Assembly: GCF_018131075.1 (NCBI RefSeq)
Contig: NZ_JAFCLS010000003.1
Span: 248,001 to 312,000 of the forward strand
Direction of reading: 5' to 3'
Length of the DNA stretch: 64,000 nt
Origin: Bradyrhizobium sp. JYMT SZCCT0428
Lineage (GTDB): Bacteria > Pseudomonadota > Alphaproteobacteria > Rhizobiales > Xanthobacteraceae
Positions 36,019 through 47,674 of the stretch are shown piece after piece. A program made the position numbers and the translations under genes. Below the pieces are notes generated by a model. The model had not been told where the DNA came from. It made no database searches and saw only the letters and a program-made list of their open reading frames with translations. The first letter of the stretch is position 1; every line of letters starts with the position of its first letter.

Positions 36019-36486
36019 TCAGGCCGCAACCTGACGCAGCAGGCTGCGGACGATCAGCCGGTGAAACGGCATGATGACGGCCAGATAGGTCCGCCCCAGC
36101 CAGTTGTGCGTCAGCACCAGCGTGGTTGCGGTGACCTCCCGGGCGGCGCCTGACGTCGCGACGTCGACGACGATGCGGAAATCCAGATGTTTGTCGTTGA
36201 AGCCGGCGACCAGCCGGTCGGGCTGCTCGCTCACGATCGGGAATATCCCGACCATCTCTCTGGGTTTAGAACTGGCGCCTGACGTCTTGAGGCCAAACGG
36301 CGTCACCAGAATGTTGCGCAGGGTCAGCAGCGCTTCGGCCCATCGCGGCTGCCGCGCCATCATGCGCTCGGCCGCCTGCCGCGCATTGAGGGCGCGATCG
36401 CCGATTTCGATACGGAAAGCGTCGGCAAACTGCGCGCCGGGCAGTGTGTTCGGGTCGATGGCGGGTGTGACTTCACGAACGGTCAT
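36019..36486 (-). CDS. DUF2867-domain protein
   Basis: 155 aa. The ATG overlaps the stop of the MATE gene (ATGA), so it is translated from the same mRNA by coupling. Visible DUF2867-type features are DAFRIEIGDRALNARQAAERMM, ALLTLRNILVTPFGLKT, HLDFRIVVDVA and the C-terminal LGRTYLAVIMPFHRLIVRSLL. No signal peptide. The function of the family is unknown; some members are fused to NAD(P)-binding epimerase-like domains. Coupling to an efflux pump is the only clue here. Confidence 0.82.
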   Translation of the reverse strand: MTVREVTPAIDPNTLPGAQFADAFRIEIGDRALNARQAAERMMARQPRWAEALLTLRNILVTPFGLKTSGASSKPREMVGIFPIVSEQPDRLVAGFNDKHLDFRIVVDVATSGAAREVTATTLVLTHNWLGRTYLAVIMPFHRLIVRSLLRQVAA

Positions 36487-37886
36487 TGCAGCGCCAGTCT
36501 GTTCGACAGCAAGCGGAAGCGCAAGATCAGCAGAACAGCAAACACGACGGTGCCGACAGACAATCCGACCCAGACGCCACCGGCGCCAAGCGATGTCCGA
36601 AATCCGAGCGCCCAGGCGCAGGTAAAGCCGATCCCCCAATAGCTGAGGGTTGCGAACAGCAGCGGTATGCGCGTGTCGTTCATCCCGCGCAGCGCGCCGT
36701 TGGCGACGGTTTGAATCCCGTCGGTGATAAAAAAGGTGGTTCCGACCAGCAGCAGCGTTGCCGTCAGCGTCGCCGTCGCGTCGACGGCTTCGCCGAGGAA
36801 CAGTTCGGCGATCGTGAACCGCCCTAGGATCACGGCCAGCGTCATCGTCGCCATGAACACCGTCCCGAGCAGGATCGCGACATAGCCCGCGCGCTTGACA
36901 CCGTCGCTGTCGCGGCGTCCGACCGCATGACCGACCCGCACGGTGGCCGCCATGCTGATCCCGAACGGCACCATGTAGAGGATCGCCGCGATCTGCAGGG
37001 CGATCTGGTGCGCCGCGAGCGCGGTGGTTGAGATCAGCCCCATCAGCAGGCCGGCCGCGCCGAACAATCCGTATTCGAGCAGGAACGCCATCGAGATCGG
37101 CGTACCGATGACGACGAGCTTGCCCATCAACGGCCAGTCGATCCGCCAGATGCGGCCGAGCACATGATATTTGCGGAACGGCCGACGGCGCGCGGTGAAC
37201 CATAGCCCGGCGAGGAACGTCCCGAGATTGACGATGCTGGTCGCAAGGCCTGCGCCGAACAGCCCGAGTTCGGGCAGGCCCCATTTTCCATAGAGCAGCG
37301 GATAGACCAGCAGCGCATTGGCCGGGATCGCGGCCAGCGTGATCCACAGCACCGGCTCAGGCCGGTTCACGGCGCTCATGAAGCCGCGCATCGCGATGAA
37401 CCACAGCGCCGGCAGGATGCCCCAGGCGAGGCCGAACAGATATTGCTGCGCAAGCTTTGCGGCCGTCGGCGCCTGGCCGAGCGCGATCAGGATCGCCTCG
37501 CCGCGGAACGGCAATATCATCAGCGGCGCCGAGATCAACACCGCCGCCCACAGGCCGACACGCAGTGCGCGCCGCACCATGCGCGGGTCGCGCGCGCCGA
37601 AAGCCTGCGCCGCCAGCGGCGCTACCGCGGACACGAGGCCCATGCCGAACGTGAAGATCACGAAGAAGACCGTATGCGCAAGCGCTGCCGCGGCGACCGT
37701 TTCGCTGCCGAGCCGGCCGATGAACGCCAGATCGGTCGTCATCATCGCGATCTGCCCGAGCTGCGTCAGCGCCAGCGGCACCGCGAGCTTCAGCGTTTCG
37801 GCGAACTCCTCAGCGACATGGCCGCGCGCCCGCGCCGCCGGGGCAGGCGCGAGTGCGTGTGCGTCGATTTTGTCGAGCGAGGTCAT
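36483..37886 (-). CDS. MATE-family multidrug efflux transporter (NorM-like)
   Basis: 467 aa with twelve expected spans in two halves. The typical N-half start LKLAVPLALTQLGQIAMMTTDLAFIGRLG contains the conserved DLAFIGRLG loop, and the internal repeat appears in the C-half as MAATVRVGHAVGRRD followed by GIQTVANGALRGMNDTRIP. Predicted Na+- or H+-coupled export of cationic drugs or metabolites. It overlaps the DUF2867 gene by four bases. The first 25 residues are Ala/Pro-rich and probably cytoplasmic. Confidence 0.93.
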   Translation of the reverse strand: MTSLDKIDAHALAPAPAARARGHVAEEFAETLKLAVPLALTQLGQIAMMTTDLAFIGRLGSETVAAAALAHTVFFVIFTFGMGLVSAVAPLAAQAFGARDPRMVRRALRVGLWAAVLISAPLMILPFRGEAILIALGQAPTAAKLAQQYLFGLAWGILPALWFIAMRGFMSAVNRPEPVLWITLAAIPANALLVYPLLYGKWGLPELGLFGAGLATSIVNLGTFLAGLWFTARRRPFRKYHVLGRIWRIDWPLMGKLVVIGTPISMAFLLEYGLFGAAGLLMGLISTTALAAHQIALQIAAILYMVPFGISMAATVRVGHAVGRRDSDGVKRAGYVAILLGTVFMATMTLAVILGRFTIAELFLGEAVDATATLTATLLLVGTTFFITDGIQTVANGALRGMNDTRIPLLFATLSYWGIGFTCAWALGFRTSLGAGGVWVGLSVGTVVFAVLLILRFRLLSNRLALQ

Positions 37887-37996
37887 GGATCAGGACTAAC
37901 ACGGCGACGGGCCGAAAAAGTGACGGTGGCTGCGGTAGATTTTGGTTTGACGCGTCTTCTTCACGCGAACCGGCGTCCACTTCGCTTGAAAACGCT

Positions 37997-39295
37997 CTAT
38001 CCGCCGTCTCGCGCCGGCACCCGCGTAATCCTGGCGCCGAGCGCATTGAGCCGTTCCTCGATCCGCTCATAGCCGCGTTCGATCTGGTCGGCATTGTTGA
38101 TGGTCGAGGTGCCTTCCGCGGCCACCGCCGCCAGCAGCATCGCCATGCCGGCCCGGATATCGGGCGACGTCATCAACGCCCCGCGCAGCCGGCTCGGGCC
38201 CGCCACGATGGCCCGGTGCGGGTCGCACAGCACGATGCGAGCGCCCATCGAGATCAGCTTGTCGACGAAGAACATCCGGGATTCGAACATCTTTTCGAAC
38301 ATCAGGATCACGCCGTCGCATTGCGTGGCGGTGACGATGGCGATCGACATCAGGTCGGCGGGAAAGGCCGGCCAGGGCTGGTCTTCGAGCTTCGGCACAT
38401 GGCCGCCGAAGTCGTCCTGGATCTTCATGGTCTGGCCGGACGGCACCACGAGATCGTCGCCTTCGACGCCGCAGACGATGCCGAGCCGCTCAAAGCCCAT
38501 CCGGACCGAGCGCAGATGCTCAACGCCGGCGCGCGCGATGCGCAGCGGCGAGCGCGTCACGGCGGCGAGCCCGATCAGCGAGCCGACCTCGATATGGTCA
38601 GGCTGGATCGCGTAGCTGGTCCCGCCCAGCGTCGCCGGCCCGTGGATGATGATGGTGTTGGTGCCGATGCCCTCGATCTTGGCGCCGAGCGCGACCAGGA
38701 AGTTGGCAAGGTCCTGCACATGCGGCTCGGAGGCGGCGTTGCGCAGGTGCGTGGTGCCGTGGGCGGCGACCGCGGCGACCAGCGCGTTTTCGGTGGCGGT
38801 GACGCTGGGCTCGTCGAGGAAGACGTCGGCGCCCTTCAGCCGCGAGGCGCGGAATTCCAGCCGGTGCGTCGCCGTGACGGTGGCGCCAAGCTGTTCGAAG
38901 GCCAGAAAATGCGTATCGAGGCGGCGGCGGCCGATGACGTCGCCGCCGGGCGGCGGCAGTGCCACCTCGCCGCAACGGGCGAGCAGCGGGCCCGCCAGCA
39001 GGATCGAGGCGCGAATGCGCGCGCACAGTTCGGGATCGAGATCGGCGGCGCGAATTTCCTTGGCGTGGATCTTCAGCGTGTTGCGCTGCGCCCACTCGGC
39101 CGACGCGCCGACCGAGCGGATCAGTTCGACCAGCGTCTCGGTATCGCGAATCCGGGGAACGTTCTCCAGCGTGACCGGATGGTCGGTCAGCAGCGCCGCC
39201 GCGATGATCGGCAGCGCCGCGTTCTTGTTGCCCGACGGCTCGATCGTGCCCGCAAGCCGGTGGCCGCCTTCAACGATGTACTGGATGGGCGCCAC
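37997..39295 (-). CDS. murA: UDP-N-acetylglucosamine 1-carboxyvinyltransferase with Asp at the catalytic-Cys position
   Basis: First committed step of peptidoglycan synthesis (enolpyruvyl transfer to UDP-GlcNAc). 432 aa from a GTG start (VAPIQYIVEGG) with GGAG 5 bases upstream; an ATG six codons earlier is an alternative. SGNKNAALPII and the domain-closing motifs are normal. In the flexible loop, where E. coli has Cys115 in PGGC, this protein reads PPPGGDVIGRRRLDTHF, putting Asp119 at that place. Asp here is known in mycobacterial and chlamydial MurA and prevents fosfomycin alkylation. The gene begins 14 bases after the gyrB stop, so it is probably co-transcribed. Confidence 0.92.
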   Translation of the reverse strand: MAPIQYIVEGGHRLAGTIEPSGNKNAALPIIAAALLTDHPVTLENVPRIRDTETLVELIRSVGASAEWAQRNTLKIHAKEIRAADLDPELCARIRASILLAGPLLARCGEVALPPPGGDVIGRRRLDTHFLAFEQLGATVTATHRLEFRASRLKGADVFLDEPSVTATENALVAAVAAHGTTHLRNAASEPHVQDLANFLVALGAKIEGIGTNTIIIHGPATLGGTSYAIQPDHIEVGSLIGLAAVTRSPLRIARAGVEHLRSVRMGFERLGIVCGVEGDDLVVPSGQTMKIQDDFGGHVPKLEDQPWPAFPADLMSIAIVTATQCDGVILMFEKMFESRMFFVDKLISMGARIVLCDPHRAIVAGPSRLRGALMTSPDIRAGMAMLLAAVAAEGTSTINNADQIERGYERIEERLNALGARITRVPARDGG

Positions 39296-39309
39296 TGGAA
39301 CTCCGTGCA

Positions 39310-42139
<2,830 letters not shown>

Positions 42140-44362
42140 TCAATACATCTGCAGTGACAATGCCTCGCCGCTCGGGGCGATGATCAGGCCCCAGGCGTCA
42201 TCAGCAGTGACTTCCACCGTATCGTTTCGTGCCGGCCGGCCGGCTACCTTCACCGAATAGGCGTATTTGCCCGGCGGCAGGTCGAGCATCGGAGGCTTCG
42301 CCGATTGCGGCCCGCCGGCGCCGGCAGCGAGTTTGATGGTCTGCTTGTTGATCGTGACCGCGGCTTCACCGCCGCCCATGTTGCCGAACACCAGCCTGGC
42401 CTGACCCGGTTTCGGGATCATGTCAGCCTTCGCGGCGACATCAGTATACTTTTGTGCGAGGCTGACGGTGGTCTCGTCCTTGGCTCGGCCGAGTTTCAGC
42501 TTTGCAGGCCCATCGGGCGATGCAAATGCCAGTTGCACGCGGTCTGCCTGCATGACGGCGCGCTCCGCCGATTCCTTCCAGCCGCGTTTGCCAAGCTCGG
42601 TACGATAGAAGGCGAGCACGGAAGCGAGATCCGCAGGAACGCTGATTTCGAGTTCCCTGCGGAATGGAACGTTGCTGCCCGGCAGCTTTCCGCTTCCGCG
42701 GGAGACAGTCGAACCACGCTGCTTGGGCATCGGAAACGGCGCGTCGGCATCGGTTTCGGGGTCAACTTCGAGAACCTCCACCGCCGCCTTGGTGGCAGCG
42801 CCATTAGACGCCTGAGCGGCGTCTGCCGCGCCGGGCTTGGCGTACGCTATCTTGGCATCGGCCACCACCAGCGCCGATCCGTAGCCGCTGATCTTCACCC
42901 TCGGACCCATCTGCATGACGGTGAACGACATCGACTTGCCGCCTTTGGAGAACTCCATCACGGCCATGGCGGCATGGTTTATGGGCGAGGGCTTCTCTTT
43001 CCAGCCCTGAGCCTTCAGCGCACCGCTATAGAACGCCGCGACCGCTTTCACGGTCGAGGGGGAATAGAAATCGAGGCGGCCATCGGCGGCTTCGAACTTC
43101 ACCTCTTCGGCGTTCTCGGGCAGCGGTACGGGTTTCGAATTGTCCGCAAGGGCGCGCAGCGGCGCGTCCGACAGCTTGGCGGCCTGGGCCACCCGCCGCA
43201 CTTCGTCCGCCGCGATGATCTCCTTTGCCATTGTCGCCGCATCGCTGAGAAACTTCGCGTCGGCTTCCTTCTTGGCCTTGGCGCGTGCGGCGAGGGTGGA
43301 TTCCTTCATTTGAGTCGCGATACTGACCATCGTCAGATCGAATTTGCGGCTGAATTTTAGCGTGGCCGTATGGTCAGAGGAGGAAAAATTCAGCGTGACG
43401 TTGTCCGGGTTGACGACGGCGCCGCGCGTCTCTTCCGTCCAGCTCCGCGCCGCAAACGCGCGGCGATAAAACGCCAGCGTTGCGGGAAGCTCGGCAACGA
43501 CGCCAATGTCCAGGCTGCGGTCGACCGAATTGGAATCACCGGAACCGCGCAGGCTCTGGGTTGTCTTCGGTATCGGCAGGCCGGACACGTCGTCAGCGGC
43601 TTCGAGCTTTTCCGGCATCGCAAATGGCGCAACCCGGATCTCCACGCCGGTCCGTCCGTCGTCACGGCGCTGAAGGGTCAGCATGACCGGCCGCTGCGGA
43701 TGAGAGTCATTCTTGGCATCATGGGTGTAATAGGCGCGCACGCCGTTCTCGACCGTCTCGCCGAGCTGCGCGTTCGGCCAGCGCGCGGCTGCCTCGGCGG
43801 CTTCGAGCGGCCTCCACCCGATCGCTTCCATCTCCTTGCGGAAGAAGTCGAGCGTTGCGTCGAACCCGGTCGGGGCGACGCAGCCGAGATAGGGCCGCCG
43901 CTCATCGTAGAAGATGTCGACAGCACCTGGCGGAAACGGCACGTTCGCGTAAATCGGGATGTAGCTATTATAGGACAGGGTGGATTGCTTGCCCTGCCAG
44001 ACGCTCATACTCAGTCCCTGCCGTCCTCTCTTGAAGGCCGACGAGGAGGTGTTTTCGAGCGGGCGCACATATTCCACCCAGCCGTCGGCGGCCAGCGATT
44101 TCTTCGTCGCCGCGGCCGCGGCCGTGACCGCGACGGAAGCCGGAATGTCGTAGGTCAATCGATAGGTTTTGTCGTGATGGGTTTTGGTCTCGGCCGTTTT
44201 TTCCACGGCGCCTTCGGGCCGCGGCAGGGTGCGGACATCGACCATGGTGTCAGCGGTGTAATCGGCCCTGGCGGCAACCGGCACGCTGGCGATCACCGCG
44301 AGGGTGAAAGCAAACAGGTGTTTTCGTGCCGGGACCAGCGTCCCGCGCGTCGTTCCAAACAT
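42140..44362 (-). CDS. Exported protein with about five repeats of an uncharacterised domain
   Basis: 740 aa. A signal peptide (FAFTLAVIASVPVAARA) places it in the periplasm or beyond. About five diverged units of 100–140 aa share a helix–GW pattern: AAATKKSLAADGWVEY, LDFFRKEMEAIGWRPL, LAFYRRAFAARSWTEE, AAFYSGALKAQGWKEK and LAFYRTELGKRGWKES. Each is followed by β-rich sequence ending in a short charged strand. Between units are low-complexity Ala/Lys linkers. The last 75 residues (MLDLPPGKYAYSVKVAGRPA) look like a PEGA-type β-domain. I do not recognise a named family. Its place between recF and gyrB is not part of the classical operon. Confidence 0.8.
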   Translation of the reverse strand: MFGTTRGTLVPARKHLFAFTLAVIASVPVAARADYTADTMVDVRTLPRPEGAVEKTAETKTHHDKTYRLTYDIPASVAVTAAAAATKKSLAADGWVEYVRPLENTSSSAFKRGRQGLSMSVWQGKQSTLSYNSYIPIYANVPFPPGAVDIFYDERRPYLGCVAPTGFDATLDFFRKEMEAIGWRPLEAAEAAARWPNAQLGETVENGVRAYYTHDAKNDSHPQRPVMLTLQRRDDGRTGVEIRVAPFAMPEKLEAADDVSGLPIPKTTQSLRGSGDSNSVDRSLDIGVVAELPATLAFYRRAFAARSWTEETRGAVVNPDNVTLNFSSSDHTATLKFSRKFDLTMVSIATQMKESTLAARAKAKKEADAKFLSDAATMAKEIIAADEVRRVAQAAKLSDAPLRALADNSKPVPLPENAEEVKFEAADGRLDFYSPSTVKAVAAFYSGALKAQGWKEKPSPINHAAMAVMEFSKGGKSMSFTVMQMGPRVKISGYGSALVVADAKIAYAKPGAADAAQASNGAATKAAVEVLEVDPETDADAPFPMPKQRGSTVSRGSGKLPGSNVPFRRELEISVPADLASVLAFYRTELGKRGWKESAERAVMQADRVQLAFASPDGPAKLKLGRAKDETTVSLAQKYTDVAAKADMIPKPGQARLVFGNMGGGEAAVTINKQTIKLAAGAGGPQSAKPPMLDLPPGKYAYSVKVAGRPARNDTVEVTADDAWGLIIAPSGEALSLQMY

Positions 44363-44479
44363 GGGTATCTCCGGTATTTGCCGACGCCTTGCTCAGCAGC
44401 GATGGATGCGCGTCGATGGCGCGATTGCTGGAGTCTAGTCGCGCGGGTGGGCGTTGAGGTTCAACCGGGCGCCTGTTGC

Positions 44480-45619
44480 TCAGGCGCGGCGGGTGACGTG
44501 GCCGGAATCGACGTCGAAAACCTCGCCGGATGCGCCGATATCGGCGAATGCCGCCGGGTCGGCGCCGGTCATCCAGACCTGCGCGCCGAGTTTTTCCAGC
44601 TCATTGAACAGCGCCTTGCGCCTCCCCGGATCGAGATGTGCGATGACCTCATCGAGCAGCAACAGCGGCACGATGCCGGTCATCTCGGCGACCAGCGTGG
44701 CATGGGCCAGCACCAGCCCGATCAGCAACGCCTTCTGTTCGCCGGTGGAGGCATCGCGCGCCGGCATGTTCTTCGGCGCGTAGACCACTTGCAGGTCGGT
44801 GGTGTGGGGTCCATCCAGCGTGCGGCCGGCGGCGGCGTCGCGGGCTCGATTCGTGCGCAAAATCTCGCGGTAGCGATCTTCCACGGCCGTCGCAGGCTCG
44901 TTCACCAGCGCATTTTCCATCCAGCCGTCGAGCATGATCTGCGCCGACGGAAACGCGGAAGCCGCACCGCGCTCGCGCAGCATCGCTGCGAGTTTTGTGA
45001 CGGTCTGGCCGCGGGTGGCGGCGACGGCGACCGCAAGCTCAGCGGTTTCGCGCTCGATCGCGTCGCACCAATGGTCGTCGTAATTGCGCACTTCGAGCAG
45101 CCGGTTGCGCGAGCGCAGCGAACGCTCCAGCGCCGACACGCGGCTGGAATGCTCGCTGTCGATCGCCAGCACCAGGCGGTCGAAGAAGCGCCGCCGTTCC
45201 GAGGCGGCGCCAAGAAACAGCCCGTCCATCGCCGGCGTCAGCCACACCATGCGCAGATGATCGCCGAACGCCGTCGCTGAACTCACCGGCTCGCGGTCGA
45301 TCCGGCAGCGCCGGCCGGTGGAACTGTTTTCATTTCCGGGCGCGTCGATCCCGGTGCCCAGCGTCGCAAGCCCCAGCGCGCCCTCGACTTCGGCGGAGAC
45401 CGCCCAGGAACCGTCGCCCTGATTGTCGGCGACATCTTCCAGCGTCGCGCGCCGCAAGCCCCGTCCCGGCGACAGAAACGAGATCGCCTCGAGGCAATTG
45501 GTCTTGCCGGCGCCGTTCGGTCCCACCAGCACCACGACGTCGCCGCGCGTCTGCACGCTCCCCGCCCGATAATTGCGAAAATGCGTCAGCGTCAGCTTGT
45601 GGATGCGCGAGGGGGTCAT
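44480..45619 (-). CDS. recF: DNA replication and repair protein RecF
   Basis: SMC-like ATPase that loads RecA at gaps with RecO/RecR. 379 aa. Walker A is GPNGAGKTN, with the N-terminal LTLTHFRNYRAG start. The signature region is STGEQKALLIGLVLAHA and Walker B is PLLLLDEVIAHLDPGRR. It lies downstream of dnaN as usual, but separated from it by a small gene and two palindromic elements. Confidence 0.96.
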   Translation of the reverse strand: MTPSRIHKLTLTHFRNYRAGSVQTRGDVVVLVGPNGAGKTNCLEAISFLSPGRGLRRATLEDVADNQGDGSWAVSAEVEGALGLATLGTGIDAPGNENSSTGRRCRIDREPVSSATAFGDHLRMVWLTPAMDGLFLGAASERRRFFDRLVLAIDSEHSSRVSALERSLRSRNRLLEVRNYDDHWCDAIERETAELAVAVAATRGQTVTKLAAMLRERGAASAFPSAQIMLDGWMENALVNEPATAVEDRYREILRTNRARDAAAGRTLDGPHTTDLQVVYAPKNMPARDASTGEQKALLIGLVLAHATLVAEMTGIVPLLLLDEVIAHLDPGRRKALFNELEKLGAQVWMTGADPAAFADIGASGEVFDVDSGHVTRRA

Positions 45620-45642
45620 GGTGACCTGTCATTGCCGGTTTT

Positions 45643-45698
45643 TCTTCCCTTCTCCCCTTGTCTTGTGGGAGAAGGTGGCGCGAAGCGCCGGATGAGGG
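45643..45698. repeat. CCTTCTCCCC…GGGAGAAGG palindromic element
   Basis: CCCTTCTCCCCTTG and GTGGGAGAAGG form one hairpin, followed by GGCGCGAAGCGCC. It lies between the recF promoter and the small DUF7660-like gene. Belongs to the CTCTCCCC family also seen at 15544–15647 and 28371–28505. Confidence 0.65.
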
Positions 45699-45805
45699 TT
45701 CTTACCGCTCGGCAAGCTTAGCGAGAATATCCTCCAAGACCGCGGTTGGCTGTTGCAACACATCATTGTTCCAATAGCGCACGGTTCGCTTGAAGTTTGT
45801 CACCG

Positions 45806-46048
45806 TTATTCGTAGCTGCGCCCGGTCCACAAGAGCATAGCTGCAAGCGACCAAGCTTCTGGTCGATCCAGGGAGACTGGGAAATTTTCTCCCAATCTGG
45901 CACTTCCCGCCCACGCGCCCAGCGCATCGAGGAAAGTCTCAAGCGTTAGATTTTCCCAGTCGTTGGGATGATTTTTTAAGTCAGCCTCTAATTCCGCGAC
46001 AAACTCCGCGAAGTCTGCCCTGCTTCTGATCTCTTTCGGATCGCGCAT
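45806..46048 (-). CDS. Small DUF7660-like protein
   Basis: 80 aa from ATG MRDPKEIRSRADFAEFVAELE with GAAGGG upstream; a TTG ten codons earlier is an alternative. The pattern F…L..DL…P..WEN.TLE.FLDALGAW…AWSLAAMLLWTGRSYE matches my memory of the DUF7660 family, whose function is unknown. No signal or membrane segment. Base use is less GC-rich than recF and dnaN. It sits between two palindromic elements inside the dnaN–recF gap, which suggests later insertion. Confidence 0.6.
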   Translation of the reverse strand: MRDPKEIRSRADFAEFVAELEADLKNHPNDWENLTLETFLDALGAWAGSARLGENFPVSLDRPEAWSLAAMLLWTGRSYE

Positions 46049-46130
46049 TCGCCCTTCTTTCAAACCGAGACGGAGCAAACATTACACTGTGGCTTCCGCG
46101 TCGGTGGGCTGTTGTTCCTTGCGGAGAGAA

Positions 46131-46211
46131 CCCCTCACCCGTCGCCGAACTGCGTTCGGCGCCACCCCAAGAGCGAGCTTCGCTCGTCTCGGCTCCCACA
46201 AGGGGAGAGGG
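46131..46211. repeat. CCCCTCACCC…AGGGGAGAGGG palindromic element
   Basis: Outer arms CCCCTCACCC and GGGGAGAGGG with inner hairpins GCCGAACTGCGTTCGGC and GAGCGAGCTTCGCTCG. It lies just after the dnaN stop and may form its 3' end. A related element lies on the other side of the DUF7660-like gene. Confidence 0.7.
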
Positions 46212-46240
46212 AAGATGGGCGTCCTTGGTGCCGGAAGGGC

Positions 46241-47359
46241 TCACACCCGCATCGGCATCAGCACGTAGAGTGCGCCTTTGTTGTCCTTGTCCTGCACCAG
46301 GGTCGGGGAGCCGGGATCGGCCAGCCGCAGCACCGCGACTTCGCCTTCGATCTGGGCGGCGATATCAAGCAGATAGCGCGAGTTGAATCCGATATCGAGC
46401 GCGTCGGAGGCGTATTCGACTTCGAGTTCTTCGGTGGCGCTGCCGGAATCCGGGTTGGTCACCGACAGCACCAGCTTGCCGGCCGACAACGCCAGTTTCA
46501 CCGCGCGGCCGCGCTCGCTCGAAATGGTCGAGACGCGGTCGACCGCAGCCTCGAAATCCTTTTTGTCGACGATCAGTTCCTTGTCGTTGTTCTGCGGAAT
46601 GACGCGGCCGTAATCCGGGAAGGTGCCGTCGATCAGTTTCGAGGTCAGCACCACATTGCCGAGGGTGAAGCGGATCTTGCCCTGCGACAATTCGATCGAG
46701 ACTTCGGCTTCATTGTCCTCGATCAGCCGCTGTACCTCACCGACGGTCTTGCGCGGCACGATCACGCCGGGCATGCCGACAGCGCCCTTCGGGAGAGCCA
46801 GATCGATCTGCGCCAGCCGATGTCCGTCGGTCGCCACCCCTCGCAGGGTCGCAGCCTTGGCGCTGCCGGCCGAGTGCAAATAGATGCCGTTGAGGTAATA
46901 GCGGGTCTCTTCGGTCGAGATCGCAAATTGGGTGCGGTCGATCAGGCGCTTGACGTCGGCGGCGGCCAGCGAGAACGAATGCGTCATGTCGCCGGCGGCC
47001 AGATCGGGGAAATCGCTTTCGGGGAGGGTCTGCAGCGTGAAGCGCGATCGGCCGGCGCGGATCGCCAGCACCGAACGGTCGCCGTCGGCTTCCAGCACGA
47101 TCTGCGCGCCGTCGGGCAGCTTGCGGACGATGTCGTAGAACATGTGCGCCGGCACGGTGGTCGAGCCGGCGGTTCCGGTTTCCGCCGCCAGGGTTTCCGT
47201 CACCTCGAGGTCGAGGTCGGTCGCCTTCAGCGACAGTTTGGCGTTTTCGGCGCGGATCAGCACGTTGCCGAGGATCGGGATGGTGTTGCGGCGCTCGACC
47301 ACGCGATGGACGTGGCCCAGCGATTTCAGGAGTTGCGCGCGTTCGACGGTGACCTTCAT
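46241..47359 (-). CDS. dnaN: DNA polymerase III sliding clamp (beta subunit)
   Basis: Ring clamp that tethers DNA polymerase III. 372 aa from ATG MKVTVERAQLLKSLGHVHRVVERRNTIPILGNVLI; 57 further upstream codons in the frame show no conserved character. The three clamp domains are present, with FALQTLPESDFPDL-type first-to-second junction (here SRFTLQTLPESDFPD) and the C-terminal YVLMPMRV end. It lies between dnaA and recF, as in most bacteria. Confidence 0.97.
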   Translation of the reverse strand: MKVTVERAQLLKSLGHVHRVVERRNTIPILGNVLIRAENAKLSLKATDLDLEVTETLAAETGTAGSTTVPAHMFYDIVRKLPDGAQIVLEADGDRSVLAIRAGRSRFTLQTLPESDFPDLAAGDMTHSFSLAAADVKRLIDRTQFAISTEETRYYLNGIYLHSAGSAKAATLRGVATDGHRLAQIDLALPKGAVGMPGVIVPRKTVGEVQRLIEDNEAEVSIELSQGKIRFTLGNVVLTSKLIDGTFPDYGRVIPQNNDKELIVDKKDFEAAVDRVSTISSERGRAVKLALSAGKLVLSVTNPDSGSATEELEVEYASDALDIGFNSRYLLDIAAQIEGEVAVLRLADPGSPTLVQDKDNKGALYVLMPMRV

Positions 47360-47549
47360 TGCAATACCCGCCTGATCCCTAAGATGGAAAAGCCGGGCGG
47401 CCCTGAAGGCGCGCCGCGGCCATTGAAACCCGAAAGCCGGATCAAGATGGGACTTGATCAAACCTTCGGGGGGACCGCAAGGTGGCGCGGATAGAGCCCA
47501 AGCGCAAGGGATAGCGACGCCGTTTCCCACGGTTTGCGGGCAAATTCAC

Positions 47550-47670
47550 CGTCGTCCCGGCGCAGGCCGGGACCCATAACCACAGGCGTGTGTGGCTTGC
47601 ACAAGCCGTCGGCCAGGGTGCCCAAACGCCCGGCCGCGGAGTATGGGTTCCGGCGTTCGCCGGAACGACG
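47550..47670. repeat. Palindromic intergenic element, CGTCGTCCCGGC…GCCGGAACGACG type
   Basis: Arms CGTCGTCCCGG and CCGGAACGACG with inner hairpins CCCGGCGCAGGCCGGG and TTCCGGCGTTCGCCGGAA, plus GACCCATA/TATGGGTTC. It fills the dnaA–dnaN gap right after the dnaA stop, where a classical dnaA–dnaN operon would read through. Confidence 0.78.
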
Positions 47671-47674
47671 GCGT

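Noticed and set aside
43370..45280. 636-codon plus-strand frame opposite recF and the repeat-domain gene
   Set aside because: Shadow of recF, whose Walker motifs are intact on the other strand.
45702..45914. 70-codon leftward frame overlapping the DUF7660-like gene
   Set aside because: Overlaps the better-supported gene by about 110 bases, has no ribosome site, and its only plausible segment has no recognisable features.
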